Below, piece after piece: positions 7,180-16,366 of a DNA stretch of 64,000 nt. Source of the stretch: Flavobacteriales bacterium. GTDB taxonomy: Bacteria; Bacteroidota; Bacteroidia; Flavobacteriales_E; Vicingaceae. Location of the stretch: assembly GCA_020853105.1 (NCBI GenBank), contig JADYZM010000019.1, positions 62,001 through 126,000 on the forward strand, read 5' to 3'. The notes below the pieces were generated by a model. That model saw only the letters and a list, made by a program, of their open reading frames with translations. It ran no database searches and was not told the origin of the DNA. Position 1 is the first letter of the stretch; the number at the start of each line of letters is the position of its first letter. Position numbers and translations under genes: made by a program.

Positions 7180-9702
7180 ATGAGAAATTTTAAGTTAATA
7201 CTTGTCGCTTTTGGGTTATTATCATGTATTGAAGTACAATCACAAAACGACACATTAATTTCATCTGATGATACACTAACCAGATTTGTGCCACAATTTA
7301 GCACAACTATTGAACAATTAGACGACGAAGCTGAAAACCAAGATGTTTCCGGATTATTACAATCATCAAGAGATGTTTATACTTCAATTGCAGGTTTTAA
7401 TTTTGGTGCTGTACGGTTTAGAATCAGAGGATATGATGCTGAAAATTTTACAGCAATGATGAATGGTGTTCCATTGAACGACCAGGAAACGGGTAGAGCA
7501 ATATGGGCATATTGGGGTGGGTTAAACGACATTACTCGTTACCAAGAATCAAGAATAGGAATAACTTCATCTCAATTGAATTTTGGTGGTATCGGTGGAT
7601 ATTCCAATATTATTGCCAGAGCATCAGCACAGCGAAAAGGAAATCGAGTTTCGTATGCTTTTGCTAACCAAACATACGACCATAGGTTAATGGTTACAAC
7701 TTCTACCGGATTGATGAAAAATAATCTTGCAGTTACATTTTCCGGCTCACTCCGATATGCTGATGAAGGCTACGTAGAAGGGACTTTTTTTAGAGGAGCA
7801 AGTTACTTTCTTTCGGTTGAAAAAAAATTCAATGAAAAACACAGCTTAGGCTTTGTAGGTTTTGGTTCTCCAACTGTTTCTGGTGGTCAAAGTATTTCTG
7901 TTCGAGAAGCTTATTACCTTACTGGAAATAACCAATACAATTCTTATTGGGGCTATCAAAATGGAGAAAAAAGAAACAGCCGTGTACGCAACACTCACAA
8001 ACCAATGATGATGTTGAACCATTATTTCAAAATAAATTCAACTACAAACCTCAACACCTCATTGTTTTATACCTTTGGAAAAGGCGGACAAACTCGTTTA
8101 AATTGGTATGATGCTGCTGACCCTCGTCCGGATTATTATAGAAATCTTCCCAGCTATTATTATAACCCGGCTGATATAGCAACCTACGAACTTTATTCAC
8201 AACTCTGGCAAACAGATGTAAATACACAACAATTGAATTTTGACCAGATGTATTTTGCTAACAGTAAGAATTTACACAGTGTTCTTGATGCGAATGGAAT
8301 AAAAGGCAATACAGTAACCGGAAACCGAGCAAAATATATTATTGAAGAATATAGGTCTGACGTCCAGCAATATGGCTTTAATACAACTTTTAATCATCAA
8401 CTAAACGACTACTACACACTTTCAGGAGGAATCTACGGTAGTTTTTATAAAAGCATGAATTTTAAAGTACTTGACGACTTGTTGGGAGCCGACTATTGGG
8501 TAGATGTTGACCGTTTCGCTGAAAGAGATTTTGCAGATGAATCTGCAGCCCAAACCAATCTTGAAATTCCAAATCACATCATTAAAAAAGGAGACAAATT
8601 CGGGTATGATTATGATATTAATGTTCAAAATTTGAATTCGTTCGGGCAGATTGAAGCAAAGTCAGAAAAAATTGACTGGTATGCCGGATTGAACTTTTCA
8701 TCAACTGTTTTTTGGCGAACCGGTAATGTTCAAAATGGTCTTTTCCCCGAATCTTCTAAAGGAGATTCAGACAAAGAATCATTTATCAACTTTGGGGTTA
8801 AAGGTGGAGCAACTTATAAAATTACAGGTCGTCATTTGATTGGTGTTAATGCAACTTACTTTACTGCTGCGCCATCATCAAGAGATGCATTTGTTTCGCC
8901 TAGAACTCGTAATCAAATTGTTGATAATCTCAAAAGCGAAACTACAACTTCAGGAGATGTGAATTACATGATTCGATACCCAAAATTTAAAATGCGATTG
9001 ACTGGATTTTATACTTCAGTGAAAGATAAAACTTGGTCGAGGAGCTTTTTTCACGATGAATATAACACCTATGTTAATTATATGATGACGGGGGTTAATC
9101 AACTTTTTATGGGCACAGAATTGGGACTTGAATTCAATATAAGTCCAACAATAGAAGTAAGCACTGCATTTACTATGGGAAACTACACTTATGTTTCTCG
9201 ACCAAAAGTTACAATTTCTCAAGACAATTCCATAAAATTATTAGCTGAAAACAAATTGGTTTATTTAGAAAATTATAAAATTGGCGGCATGCCGGAAACA
9301 GCAGCTTCTATTGGTGCAAAATACAATGCTCCAAAATTTTGGTTTGCCGGTGCAAATTTTAATTTCTTTATGGATACTTATATTGAGATTAATCCAGACC
9401 GAAGAACCGAAGAAGCTCTTCAAGGTTTTGTTTCCACCGACCCTCAAGTAACAAATCTTTTGTATCAACAACGACTTGATGACAGTTACACGCTTAATAT
9501 TTTTGGTGGAAAATCATGGAAAATCAAAGATTACTTTTTACGAATTAATGTAAACGTTAATAATATTTTGGATACTAAGGATTTTGCAACAGGAGGCTTT
9601 GAACAATTGAGATACGACAAACAAAACATAAATAAATTTCCACCAAAACTAAGCTATATGTATGGCAGAACATATTTTGCCATGATTAGCTTTACTTTTT
9701 AA
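7180..9702 (+). CDS. TonB-dependent outer-membrane receptor
   Basis: 840-residue outer-membrane receptor with an N-terminal signal peptide (LILVAFGLLSCIEVQSQ). A plug domain covers about 45-160 (VRFRIRGYDAENFTAMMNGV, then NFGGIGGYSNII). The rest is a large beta-barrel rich in aromatic strands, ending in YFAMISFTF with the terminal Phe needed for outer-membrane assembly. The carboxypeptidase-like N-terminal domain common in SusC-type receptors is not visible. Such receptors import substrates too large for porins, powered by TonB. It heads an operon with two DUF5689-like lipoproteins and a secreted OB-fold protein, and is divergent from two EEP nucleases, so the cargo may be nucleic-acid fragments; that is inference. 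Confidence 0.92.
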   Translation: MRNFKLILVAFGLLSCIEVQSQNDTLISSDDTLTRFVPQFSTTIEQLDDEAENQDVSGLLQSSRDVYTSIAGFNFGAVRFRIRGYDAENFTAMMNGVPLNDQETGRAIWAYWGGLNDITRYQESRIGITSSQLNFGGIGGYSNIIARASAQRKGNRVSYAFANQTYDHRLMVTTSTGLMKNNLAVTFSGSLRYADEGYVEGTFFRGASYFLSVEKKFNEKHSLGFVGFGSPTVSGGQSISVREAYYLTGNNQYNSYWGYQNGEKRNSRVRNTHKPMMMLNHYFKINSTTNLNTSLFYTFGKGGQTRLNWYDAADPRPDYYRNLPSYYYNPADIATYELYSQLWQTDVNTQQLNFDQMYFANSKNLHSVLDANGIKGNTVTGNRAKYIIEEYRSDVQQYGFNTTFNHQLNDYYTLSGGIYGSFYKSMNFKVLDDLLGADYWVDVDRFAERDFADESAAQTNLEIPNHIIKKGDKFGYDYDINVQNLNSFGQIEAKSEKIDWYAGLNFSSTVFWRTGNVQNGLFPESSKGDSDKESFINFGVKGGATYKITGRHLIGVNATYFTAAPSSRDAFVSPRTRNQIVDNLKSETTTSGDVNYMIRYPKFKMRLTGFYTSVKDKTWSRSFFHDEYNTYVNYMMTGVNQLFMGTELGLEFNISPTIEVSTAFTMGNYTYVSRPKVTISQDNSIKLLAENKLVYLENYKIGGMPETAASIGAKYNAPKFWFAGANFNFFMDTYIEINPDRRTEEALQGFVSTDPQVTNLLYQQRLDDSYTLNIFGGKSWKIKDYFLRINVNVNNILDTKDFATGGFEQLRYDKQNINKFPPKLSYMYGRTYFAMISFTF

Positions 9703-9719
9703 AACGAAACAGACTGATT

Positions 9720-10970
9720 ATGAAAATGACAAAAAATAATATCTTTCTACCATTTGCCGTGGGTTTGTTGATTTTTTCCGGTTGCCTGAAAGAATATGAC
9801 AGTCCACCGGTAGCAGAATTACCGCAAGGAAATATTGTTACTATAGATTCCCTAAGAAAAATATATACTGCATTTGACACCACCTTCACTTCTGATTTAT
9901 CAATTTTTGGTACTGTTACAGCTGATGAAGTAAGTGGTAATTTATATAAAACACTCTATATTCAAGATGCAACAAATGCCATACAACTCAGCATGACAGC
10001 TTCAGCAGATAGATTATTCTTTGAAGGAGATGAGGTTCGAGTAGCACTAAAAGGATTGACCCTAAGCAGACAAAACAATATGATTAAACTCACGAATGTT
10101 AATCCTGAAAAAAACATAATTAAACAAAGAGTAGGAGAAAAAATTACCCCCAAAGTGGTTACTATCCAAAATTTGAATATTAATGGAATTTATTCACCCT
10201 ATCAAGGTCAACTGGTACAACTCAATCATGTTGAATTTATCTGTAACGACATTTGGAGCACTTATGCAGACCCTATTGCCCAATACGACCAAAACAGAAC
10301 GTTGAGTGATACATTGGGAAATACAATTATTGTTCGCTCAAGCGGTTATTCCAGTTTTGCAGGAACAACAGTTGCCGGAGGAAAAGGGAGTGTTACAGCT
10401 ATTGTGTCTCAATACAACAATACTGTTCAGTTGACACTCAGAAAATTAGACGACGTTCAGTTGAATGGTTCTAGAAAAGTTATTTGTCCGATTTATATGA
10501 AAAATTTTGAAGACCAAAGCATCACTTCGGGAGGGTGGACAACCAAAAATATTGTAGGAAATATTAACTGGAGTATTGCAAATATAGGTTCTAACAATAC
10601 TTATTACGCTATGATTTCTAATTATAGTGGAAGCAATACCGCTTGTGAAACTTGGCTTGTTTCGCCTGCTTTTGATTTGACAAATGTTGCTAATCCCATT
10701 TTATACTTCCAGTCGGCATACAAATATTCCGGTGATCCATTAAAATTATATGTTACAACCAACTATACAGGAGATGTTACAACTACAACATGGACAGATA
10801 TTACATCATCTGCAATATGGTCAGCAGGAAGCTTTGTTTGGTCAAATTCAGGTAATATTAACTTGTCGGCATACAAACAAGCCGGCGTTCGTTTTGCATT
10901 CAAATATACCGGTACAAATTCTAACGGAAGTACATGGGAGATTGATGATTTTACAATAAACGACTTATAA
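9720..10970 (+). CDS. DUF5689-like / choice-of-anchor J lipoprotein, first copy
   Basis: 416-residue lipoprotein. The signal ends in a lipobox LIFSGC with Cys22. After it, residues about 35-245 resemble DUF5689, an OB-fold-like domain (ISIFGTVTADEVSGNLYKTL-type pattern here as SIFGTVTADEVSGNLYKTLY; then GDEVRVALKGLTL and QGQLVQLNHVEF). Residues about 265-416 form a choice-of-anchor J module (MKNFEDQSITSGGW through WEIDDFTIND). It starts 17 nt after the receptor stop and is closely similar to the next protein, so they are paralogues from tandem duplication. A surface-exposed partner of the receptor that binds substrate is likely, by analogy with SusD-type lipoproteins; there is no homology to SusD. 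Confidence 0.82.
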   Translation: MKMTKNNIFLPFAVGLLIFSGCLKEYDSPPVAELPQGNIVTIDSLRKIYTAFDTTFTSDLSIFGTVTADEVSGNLYKTLYIQDATNAIQLSMTASADRLFFEGDEVRVALKGLTLSRQNNMIKLTNVNPEKNIIKQRVGEKITPKVVTIQNLNINGIYSPYQGQLVQLNHVEFICNDIWSTYADPIAQYDQNRTLSDTLGNTIIVRSSGYSSFAGTTVAGGKGSVTAIVSQYNNTVQLTLRKLDDVQLNGSRKVICPIYMKNFEDQSITSGGWTTKNIVGNINWSIANIGSNNTYYAMISNYSGSNTACETWLVSPAFDLTNVANPILYFQSAYKYSGDPLKLYVTTNYTGDVTTTTWTDITSSAIWSAGSFVWSNSGNINLSAYKQAGVRFAFKYTGTNSNGSTWEIDDFTINDL

Positions 10971-10980
10971 AATTTTGAAA

Positions 10981-12192
10981 ATGAAAAATTTTAAAAGATT
11001 ACTATATCTATTAGCATTAACAGTAACAATCTGTGGTTGCACCAAAGAATATGATGCTCCTACGGTAAAATCTGTACCCGTTGGAAATGTATTAACCATT
11101 GCTGAAGTCAGAGCCTTACACGTTCCTGGTACAGAAACCCACATTACTCAAGATATTTCAGTTTTTGGTGTAGTTACTGCTGATGAAACAACAGGAAACA
11201 TTTACAAAGAAGCCTATATTCAAGATGAAACAGGAGCTTTGTATCTTAGATTTACAACATCAAGCGGAGTTTACATTGGAGATTCCATACGTGTTTACCT
11301 AAAAGGAACAAAAATACTCCGCTATAACCAAATGCTACAAGTTGATTCTGTTCATCCGGACAACAACATAGTTAAAGTTAAAACTCAACAGTACAGAACC
11401 CCAGAACTGGTAACAATCAGTGCTCTTAATGCAAACAAAGAATTTTATCAAGGAAAATTGGTTCAAATTGATGGTGTTTTCTTTATAGATGCAGGACAAT
11501 CACTCACTTATGCCGACGGAGTGAACAAAGTTTCTATCAGTAGAAAAATTCAAGATGTAAGCACCAACCAAATTGATGTAAGAACAAGCGGTTATGCAAA
11601 CTTTGCTAACGATACATTGCCAGATGGAGGTGGAACTTTTATTGGTATTGCAGGTCAATTTAACTCAACCATGCAACTTATCATCAGAAACCCGAATGAA
11701 CTGCAATTAAATGGCGAAAAACCTTCCATCAAAAACTTTCAAGACCAAAGCTTAACTTCGGGTGGATGGAGCGTTGAAAATGTATCGGGTACAATCAATT
11801 GGGTTACCAGCGATTTAGGCTCTACAGGAAATTTCTACGCAAAAGTTGACAACACAAATGCAAAACTTGTTGGTGAAACCTGGTTTGTTTCTCCTGCTCT
11901 AGATTTTACGAATTCAAATTCACCCTATGCAACCTTTAGAAGTGCAACATTTGCTGGTAACTCTGCTTTACAGGTTTACATTTTAACAAACTATTCCGGA
12001 GGAAATCCTAATAGCGGAACTTTAACTGAAGTTTTTCCAACACTTTCGTCGGGTAGTTGGACTTGGACTAGTTCAGGAAATATAGATTTATCGAGCTACA
12101 AACAATCTAATGTGCGAATTGCATTCAAATACACCGGCTATTCCAGTTCATGGAATACTTGGGAACTTGATGATATAATAATAATTCCATAA
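10981..12192 (+). CDS. DUF5689-like / choice-of-anchor J lipoprotein, second copy
   Basis: 403-residue paralogue of the preceding lipoprotein. The ATG at 10981 gives MKNFKRLLYLLALTVTICGC with lipidation at Cys20; a TTG six bases upstream is unnecessary. It shares with its neighbour the KEYDAPTVKSVPVGN segment, DISVFGVVTADETTGNIYKE, YQGKLVQIDGVFF, then IKNFQDQSLTSGGWSVENVS and the closing WNTWELDDIIIIP. Domain order is the same: OB-fold-like DUF5689 followed by choice-of-anchor J. The gap after the previous stop is 10 nt. The two copies differ throughout, so the duplication is not recent and the pair may bind different ligands. Confidence 0.82.
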   Translation: MKNFKRLLYLLALTVTICGCTKEYDAPTVKSVPVGNVLTIAEVRALHVPGTETHITQDISVFGVVTADETTGNIYKEAYIQDETGALYLRFTTSSGVYIGDSIRVYLKGTKILRYNQMLQVDSVHPDNNIVKVKTQQYRTPELVTISALNANKEFYQGKLVQIDGVFFIDAGQSLTYADGVNKVSISRKIQDVSTNQIDVRTSGYANFANDTLPDGGGTFIGIAGQFNSTMQLIIRNPNELQLNGEKPSIKNFQDQSLTSGGWSVENVSGTINWVTSDLGSTGNFYAKVDNTNAKLVGETWFVSPALDFTNSNSPYATFRSATFAGNSALQVYILTNYSGGNPNSGTLTEVFPTLSSGSWTWTSSGNIDLSSYKQSNVRIAFKYTGYSSSWNTWELDDIIIIP

Positions 12193-12219
12193 TTTTAATA
12201 TTCACTTAAATTTTAAATC

Positions 12220-13575
12220 ATGAAAAAAACCTACTATTTAATTTTTGGATTACTCTTTACAGGAGCATTAAATGCTCAAGTAATTTTTCAAACAAATCTA
12301 AGCTCATGGTCAAATGGTAAACCAACCGATTTTTGGGGCTCAGCAACAAACCTTGCAGCATCTAACATTACTGAAGTTCCTGCCGTTATGTATGGCACAA
12401 GTGCTGCTGCAGTGAAAAACACAGGATTAGGACACAAACGCTTGACAACTCAAACACTAAACGTAGATACCGGTGCCACTTATGAAATAAAAATGTATGT
12501 AAAAGCAATGCAAGGAATGTTAAGAACAAATTACTACAATGTTACAAATGTAGCTTATGGTTCATATAACAGTTATTTTGATTTATCTGTTGAGTCTGCA
12601 GGTCAATTGGTTGAACTTTCACAAATAGTAACTGTATCTTCAACAACAGATAGTGCACAGTTTATTTTATCGTTCCATAGTACAGACAGCTTAGATAAAT
12701 TGGTAATTGATTCAGTTGTTATTTCAAAAACAACACCTCCAGTAGTAACACCATATACAATTAATCAAATTCAATATACAACAACACCACCCTATGATTC
12801 ACCTCACAATGGAGAGTTGGTTCAAACAACCGGTATAGTAACTGCAGCTCATTTTAATGGTTATTTTATTCAAGACGGAGTTGGTGCATTTAACGGAATT
12901 TTCGTTTATGATAACGTAAATACTCCTGTAATTGGAGATAATGTAACAGTAACAGGTTTGGTTGAAGAATTCTTTGGTTATACAGAAATTAAAAATGTAA
13001 CCGTATTCACAACCAATTCAACCGGAAATACCCTTCCGGCAGTAACTAATATTTCGACTCAAGCAGTATTTAATGAAGATTATGAAGGTGTATTGGTTAA
13101 AGTTAGCAATGCTACATGTACTGTTGATACAACTACAAATGGATTTGGAGAATGGACAATTAACGACGGAACCGGCGAGGTTCGAGTTGATAACAAAATG
13201 TATAATTATAACGGGATAGTATCCACTGCATATAATGTAACAGCAGTTGTTGATTATTCTGCAACAGTTATAAAAATTTTACAACCCAGATATTTAGCTG
13301 ATATTGAAATTGCAACTTCAGTAGAAGAAATCAACGAATCTAAGCTCGTTGCATACCCAAATCCTGTTCAAAATCAATTCACCATTGAAACAGCTGTTTC
13401 TAATTTTACTGTTGATTTGTATGATATAACCGGAAAAAACATAAACCAATACTCTGCAAAAGACGGAAAACTAACCATAAACACTACAAACTTAAATAAC
13501 GGAGTTTATTTCTATTCTATCTTGAACGCTGAAAACCAAGTAGTTGAAAGCAATAAATTTATTATTTCAAAATAA
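12220..13575 (+). CDS. Secreted OB-fold (YhcR-like) protein with T9SS type A sorting domain
   Basis: 451-residue exported protein: signal peptide 1-19 (ending ALNAQ); a beta-sandwich, carbohydrate-module-like region at about 22-170 (GATYEIKMYVKAM, DSVVISK); an OB-fold region at about 180-360 (YTINQIQYTTTPPYDSPHNG, GELVQTTGIVTA, GYFIQDG, IGDNVTVTGLVEEFFGYTEI); and a T9SS type A sorting domain at about 370-451 (YPNPVQNQFTIE ... NNGVYFYSILN). The OB part resembles the YhcR/ExeM-type OB-folds found beside extracellular nuclease domains, but no nuclease domain is present here. It is the last gene of the receptor operon, 27 nt after the second lipoprotein and followed by a terminator. Binding to extracellular nucleic acid is a plausible role. 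Confidence 0.8.
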   Translation: MKKTYYLIFGLLFTGALNAQVIFQTNLSSWSNGKPTDFWGSATNLAASNITEVPAVMYGTSAAAVKNTGLGHKRLTTQTLNVDTGATYEIKMYVKAMQGMLRTNYYNVTNVAYGSYNSYFDLSVESAGQLVELSQIVTVSSTTDSAQFILSFHSTDSLDKLVIDSVVISKTTPPVVTPYTINQIQYTTTPPYDSPHNGELVQTTGIVTAAHFNGYFIQDGVGAFNGIFVYDNVNTPVIGDNVTVTGLVEEFFGYTEIKNVTVFTTNSTGNTLPAVTNISTQAVFNEDYEGVLVKVSNATCTVDTTTNGFGEWTINDGTGEVRVDNKMYNYNGIVSTAYNVTAVVDYSATVIKILQPRYLADIEIATSVEEINESKLVAYPNPVQNQFTIETAVSNFTVDLYDITGKNINQYSAKDGKLTINTTNLNNGVYFYSILNAENQVVESNKFIISK

Positions 13576-13599
13576 GACCAAACACACGTAACAATTTGA

Positions 13600-13633
13600 A
13601 AATAGTCGGAAAATTTCCGGCTATTTTTTTTTT
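13600..13633 (+). terminator. Rho-independent terminator of the TonB-receptor operon
   Basis: Inverted repeat AATAGTCGGAAA / TTTCCGGCTATT (one G-T wobble) followed by a run of eleven or so T, 25 nt after the stop of the OB-fold protein. It cleanly separates that operon from acs. Confidence 0.88.
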
Positions 13634-13670
13634 GTTTAGATTAAATTTACCTTTAAATAAAAAATAGCGT

Positions 13671-15563
13671 ATGTCATTTAAAATAAATACGATAGAAGAG
13701 TATCATCGAAAATACAATGAAAGCATCGAAAATCCAGAACAATTTTGGGAAAATATAGCTGCCCACTTTCACTGGAAAAAAAAATGGGATAAAGTGCTAG
13801 AATGGAACTTTGATGAACCAAAAATCAATTGGTTTATTAATGGAAAACTGAACATTACTGAAAATTGTTTAGACCGTCATTTGGAAAAAAATGCTGATAA
13901 AATTGCACTCATTTGGGAACCAAATGACCCTAATCATGCAAACAAGAAATTTACCTATAAAGATTTGCATACAGAAGTTTGCAAATTTGCTAACGTATTA
14001 AAAAACAACGAAGTAAAAAAAGGCGACCGAGTATGTATTTATATGCCTATGATACCCGAGTTGACAATTGCAGTATTGGCTTGTGCCAGAATCGGGGCGA
14101 TCCATTCTGTTGTTTTTGCAGGGTTTTCAGCAAAAGCACTTTCTGACAGGATTAACGATGCTCAATGTAAACTGGTGATAACTACAGATGAATCCTACAG
14201 GGGCGACAAAACAATTCCTATAAAATCGATAGTAGATGAAGCTTTGGACAACTCTCCGAGTGTTACAAAAACATTAGTTTTTCAATACACAAGAAATCCA
14301 ATAAACATAGTGAATACAAGAGATGTTTGGTGGCACGACGAAGTCAAAGATGTTTCTCCAACTTGTGAGGCAACTGAAATGGATTCAGAAGACACATTGT
14401 TTATTTTATACACTTCAGGCTCTACCGGAAAACCAAAAGGAATTGTTCATAGTGTTGGTGGTTATATGGTATATACTGCTTACTCATTTGTAAATGTTTT
14501 TCAGTATAATGATAATGATATTTTTTGGTGTACGGCAGATGTGGGCTGGATTACAGGACATTCATACGTTGTTTATGGTCCTCTTTTATCAGGAGCAACT
14601 AGTGTAATTTTTGAAGGAATTCCTACCTATCCTGATGCAGGCAGATTTTGGGAAATAGTTGATAAGCACAAAGTAACAACTCTTTACACTGCCCCAACAG
14701 CAATTCGAGCTCTTCAAGCATTTAGCTTGGATTATGTGAAAAAATACAAATTAAATTCACTAAAAGTCCTTGGTAGTGTAGGAGAACCCATTAATGAAGA
14801 AGCTTGGGAATGGTATTATAAAAACATCGGCAAAGAAAAATGTCCGATAGTTGACACATGGTGGCAAACAGAAACAGGTGGGATTCTAATTTCTCCACTT
14901 GCAGGTATTACTCCATTAAAACCAACATTTGCAACATTACCATTACCCGGAATTATCCCATGTATTGTCGATACTGAAGGAAATGAACTTCAACACAACA
15001 ATGTGGAAGGTAATTTATGTATTACATTTCCTTGGCCATCAATGCTTAGAACCTTATACGGCGACCAAAACCGTTGCAAACAAACCTACTTCTCAACTTA
15101 TAAAGGCAAATACTTTACAGGTGATGGTTGCAGAAGAGACGAAAACGGCATGTATAGAATTACCGGTAGAGTTGATGACGTAATAAATGTTTCCGGTCAT
15201 AGAATGGGAACAGCAGAAGTAGAAAATGCTTTAAATGAACACCCTTGTGTAGTTGAATCGGCAGTTGTTGGTTTTCCACACCCCATTAAAGGACAAGGTA
15301 TTTATGCTTATGTTATTTGTACAAAAGAAGTGAGCGTTGAAGAAATTAGAAAAGAATTACTGGAACAAGTTACAAAAGAAATTGGACCTATAGCAAAACC
15401 GGATAAAATACAAGTTGTAAAAGGATTACCCAAAACTCGTTCCGGAAAAATTATGCGACGAATTTTGAGAAAAATAGCAGAAGGCGATTCATCAAACTTG
15501 GGTGATATTTCCACCCTTTTAGACCCATCTGTTGTTGATGAAATTAAAAAAGATGCTTTGTAA
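13671..15563 (+). CDS. acs: Acetyl-CoA synthetase
   Basis: AMP-forming acetate-CoA ligase, converting acetate, ATP and CoA to acetyl-CoA in the cytoplasm. Its 630 residues are normal for the family. Motifs: an N-terminal ACAS segment with FWENIAAHFHWKKKW; P-loop YTSGSTGKPKG at about 247-257; WCTADVGWITGHSY; DTWWQTETGG; the hinge region GRVDDVINVSGHRMGTAEVE; and the C-terminal SGKIMRRILRKIA carrying the Lys that is the usual acetylation control site. It is a single gene between the upstream terminator and an AT-rich hairpin, and fits growth on acetate or recycling of fermentation products. Confidence 0.97.
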   Translation: MSFKINTIEEYHRKYNESIENPEQFWENIAAHFHWKKKWDKVLEWNFDEPKINWFINGKLNITENCLDRHLEKNADKIALIWEPNDPNHANKKFTYKDLHTEVCKFANVLKNNEVKKGDRVCIYMPMIPELTIAVLACARIGAIHSVVFAGFSAKALSDRINDAQCKLVITTDESYRGDKTIPIKSIVDEALDNSPSVTKTLVFQYTRNPINIVNTRDVWWHDEVKDVSPTCEATEMDSEDTLFILYTSGSTGKPKGIVHSVGGYMVYTAYSFVNVFQYNDNDIFWCTADVGWITGHSYVVYGPLLSGATSVIFEGIPTYPDAGRFWEIVDKHKVTTLYTAPTAIRALQAFSLDYVKKYKLNSLKVLGSVGEPINEEAWEWYYKNIGKEKCPIVDTWWQTETGGILISPLAGITPLKPTFATLPLPGIIPCIVDTEGNELQHNNVEGNLCITFPWPSMLRTLYGDQNRCKQTYFSTYKGKYFTGDGCRRDENGMYRITGRVDDVINVSGHRMGTAEVENALNEHPCVVESAVVGFPHPIKGQGIYAYVICTKEVSVEEIRKELLEQVTKEIGPIAKPDKIQVVKGLPKTRSGKIMRRILRKIAEGDSSNLGDISTLLDPSVVDEIKKDAL

Positions 15564-15582
15564 AAAAAACTTAATAATTGTT

Positions 15583-15617
15583 AAAGTATAAAAAACACAA
15601 TATGATTTTTATACTTT
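15583..15617 (+). terminator. AT-rich hairpin between acs and the glycosyltransferase gene
   Basis: Perfect 12-bp arms AAAGTATAAAAA (15583-15594) and TTTTTATACTTT (15606-15617) with an 11-nt loop. The stem has only two G-C pairs and the following sequence is T-rich but broken (TACATTTAATT). It may attenuate read-through from acs; a strong terminator is doubtful. Confidence 0.4.
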
Positions 15618-15630
15618 TACATTTAATTAT

Positions 15631-16362
15631 ATGTCTGATTCAATAGTAATAATACCAACGTATAACGAAAAGGAGAATGTGGAAGCCATGATTCGAAAGG
15701 TTTTTTCATTACCTCAAGAATTTGATGTGCTTATAATTGATGACGGTTCACCTGACGGAACAGCAGATATTGTGAAGCGACTTCAAAAGGAATTCCCATC
15801 TAAACTATTTATAGAAGAAAGAAAAGGAAAACTCGGACTTGGAACTGCTTATATTCATGGGTTTAAGTGGTCTATGGCACATAATTACGAATATACGTTT
15901 GAGATGGATTGTGATTTTTCTCACAACCCGGAAGACTTGATGAAACTGTATGATGCTTGCTCGAATAATGGGGCAGACTTAGCAATTGGTTCACGTTATA
16001 TAAAGGGAGTTAATGTTGTAAATTGGCCCATGGGCAGAATTCTTATGTCGTATTACGCGTCAGCCTATGTTCGATTTATAACAGGGTTAAAAATCAGAGA
16101 TACAACCTCAGGTTTCAAATGTTATACACAAAAGGTTTTATCTGCAATTGATTTGTCCAAAATAAAATTTAAAGGATACGCCTTTCAAATCGAAATGAAA
16201 TTTGCAGCAGTTAAATTGGGATTCAAAGTAATTGAAATTCCGATTATTTTCACAGACAGACAGCAAGGTGCTTCAAAAATGAGTGGTGGGATTTTTAAAG
16301 AGGCTGTTTTTGGAGTAATTCAGATGAAATTTTTGAGTTGGTTTAAATCTTACAAGAAATAA
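15631..16362 (+). CDS. Polyprenol (dolichol-phosphate-mannose synthase-like) monophosphate glycosyltransferase, GT2
   Basis: 243-residue GT-A glycosyltransferase of family 2, DPM1-like. Features: N-terminal IVIIPTYNEKENVEAMI; nucleotide-binding IIDDGSPDGTADIV at 34-47; FEMDCDFSHNPEDL carrying the DxD metal site near 90; AIGSRYIKG; and DTTSGFKCY. It should move a sugar from a nucleotide donor to a polyprenyl phosphate carrier at the inner face of the membrane. No C-terminal membrane helices are present, unlike ArnC/GtrB types. The sugar cannot be read from sequence. It lies between acs and a convergent TPR gene whose stop is 4 nt away. Confidence 0.9.
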   Translation: MSDSIVIIPTYNEKENVEAMIRKVFSLPQEFDVLIIDDGSPDGTADIVKRLQKEFPSKLFIEERKGKLGLGTAYIHGFKWSMAHNYEYTFEMDCDFSHNPEDLMKLYDACSNNGADLAIGSRYIKGVNVVNWPMGRILMSYYASAYVRFITGLKIRDTTSGFKCYTQKVLSAIDLSKIKFKGYAFQIEMKFAAVKLGFKVIEIPIIFTDRQQGASKMSGGIFKEAVFGVIQMKFLSWFKSYKK

Positions 16363-16366
16363 CGTT

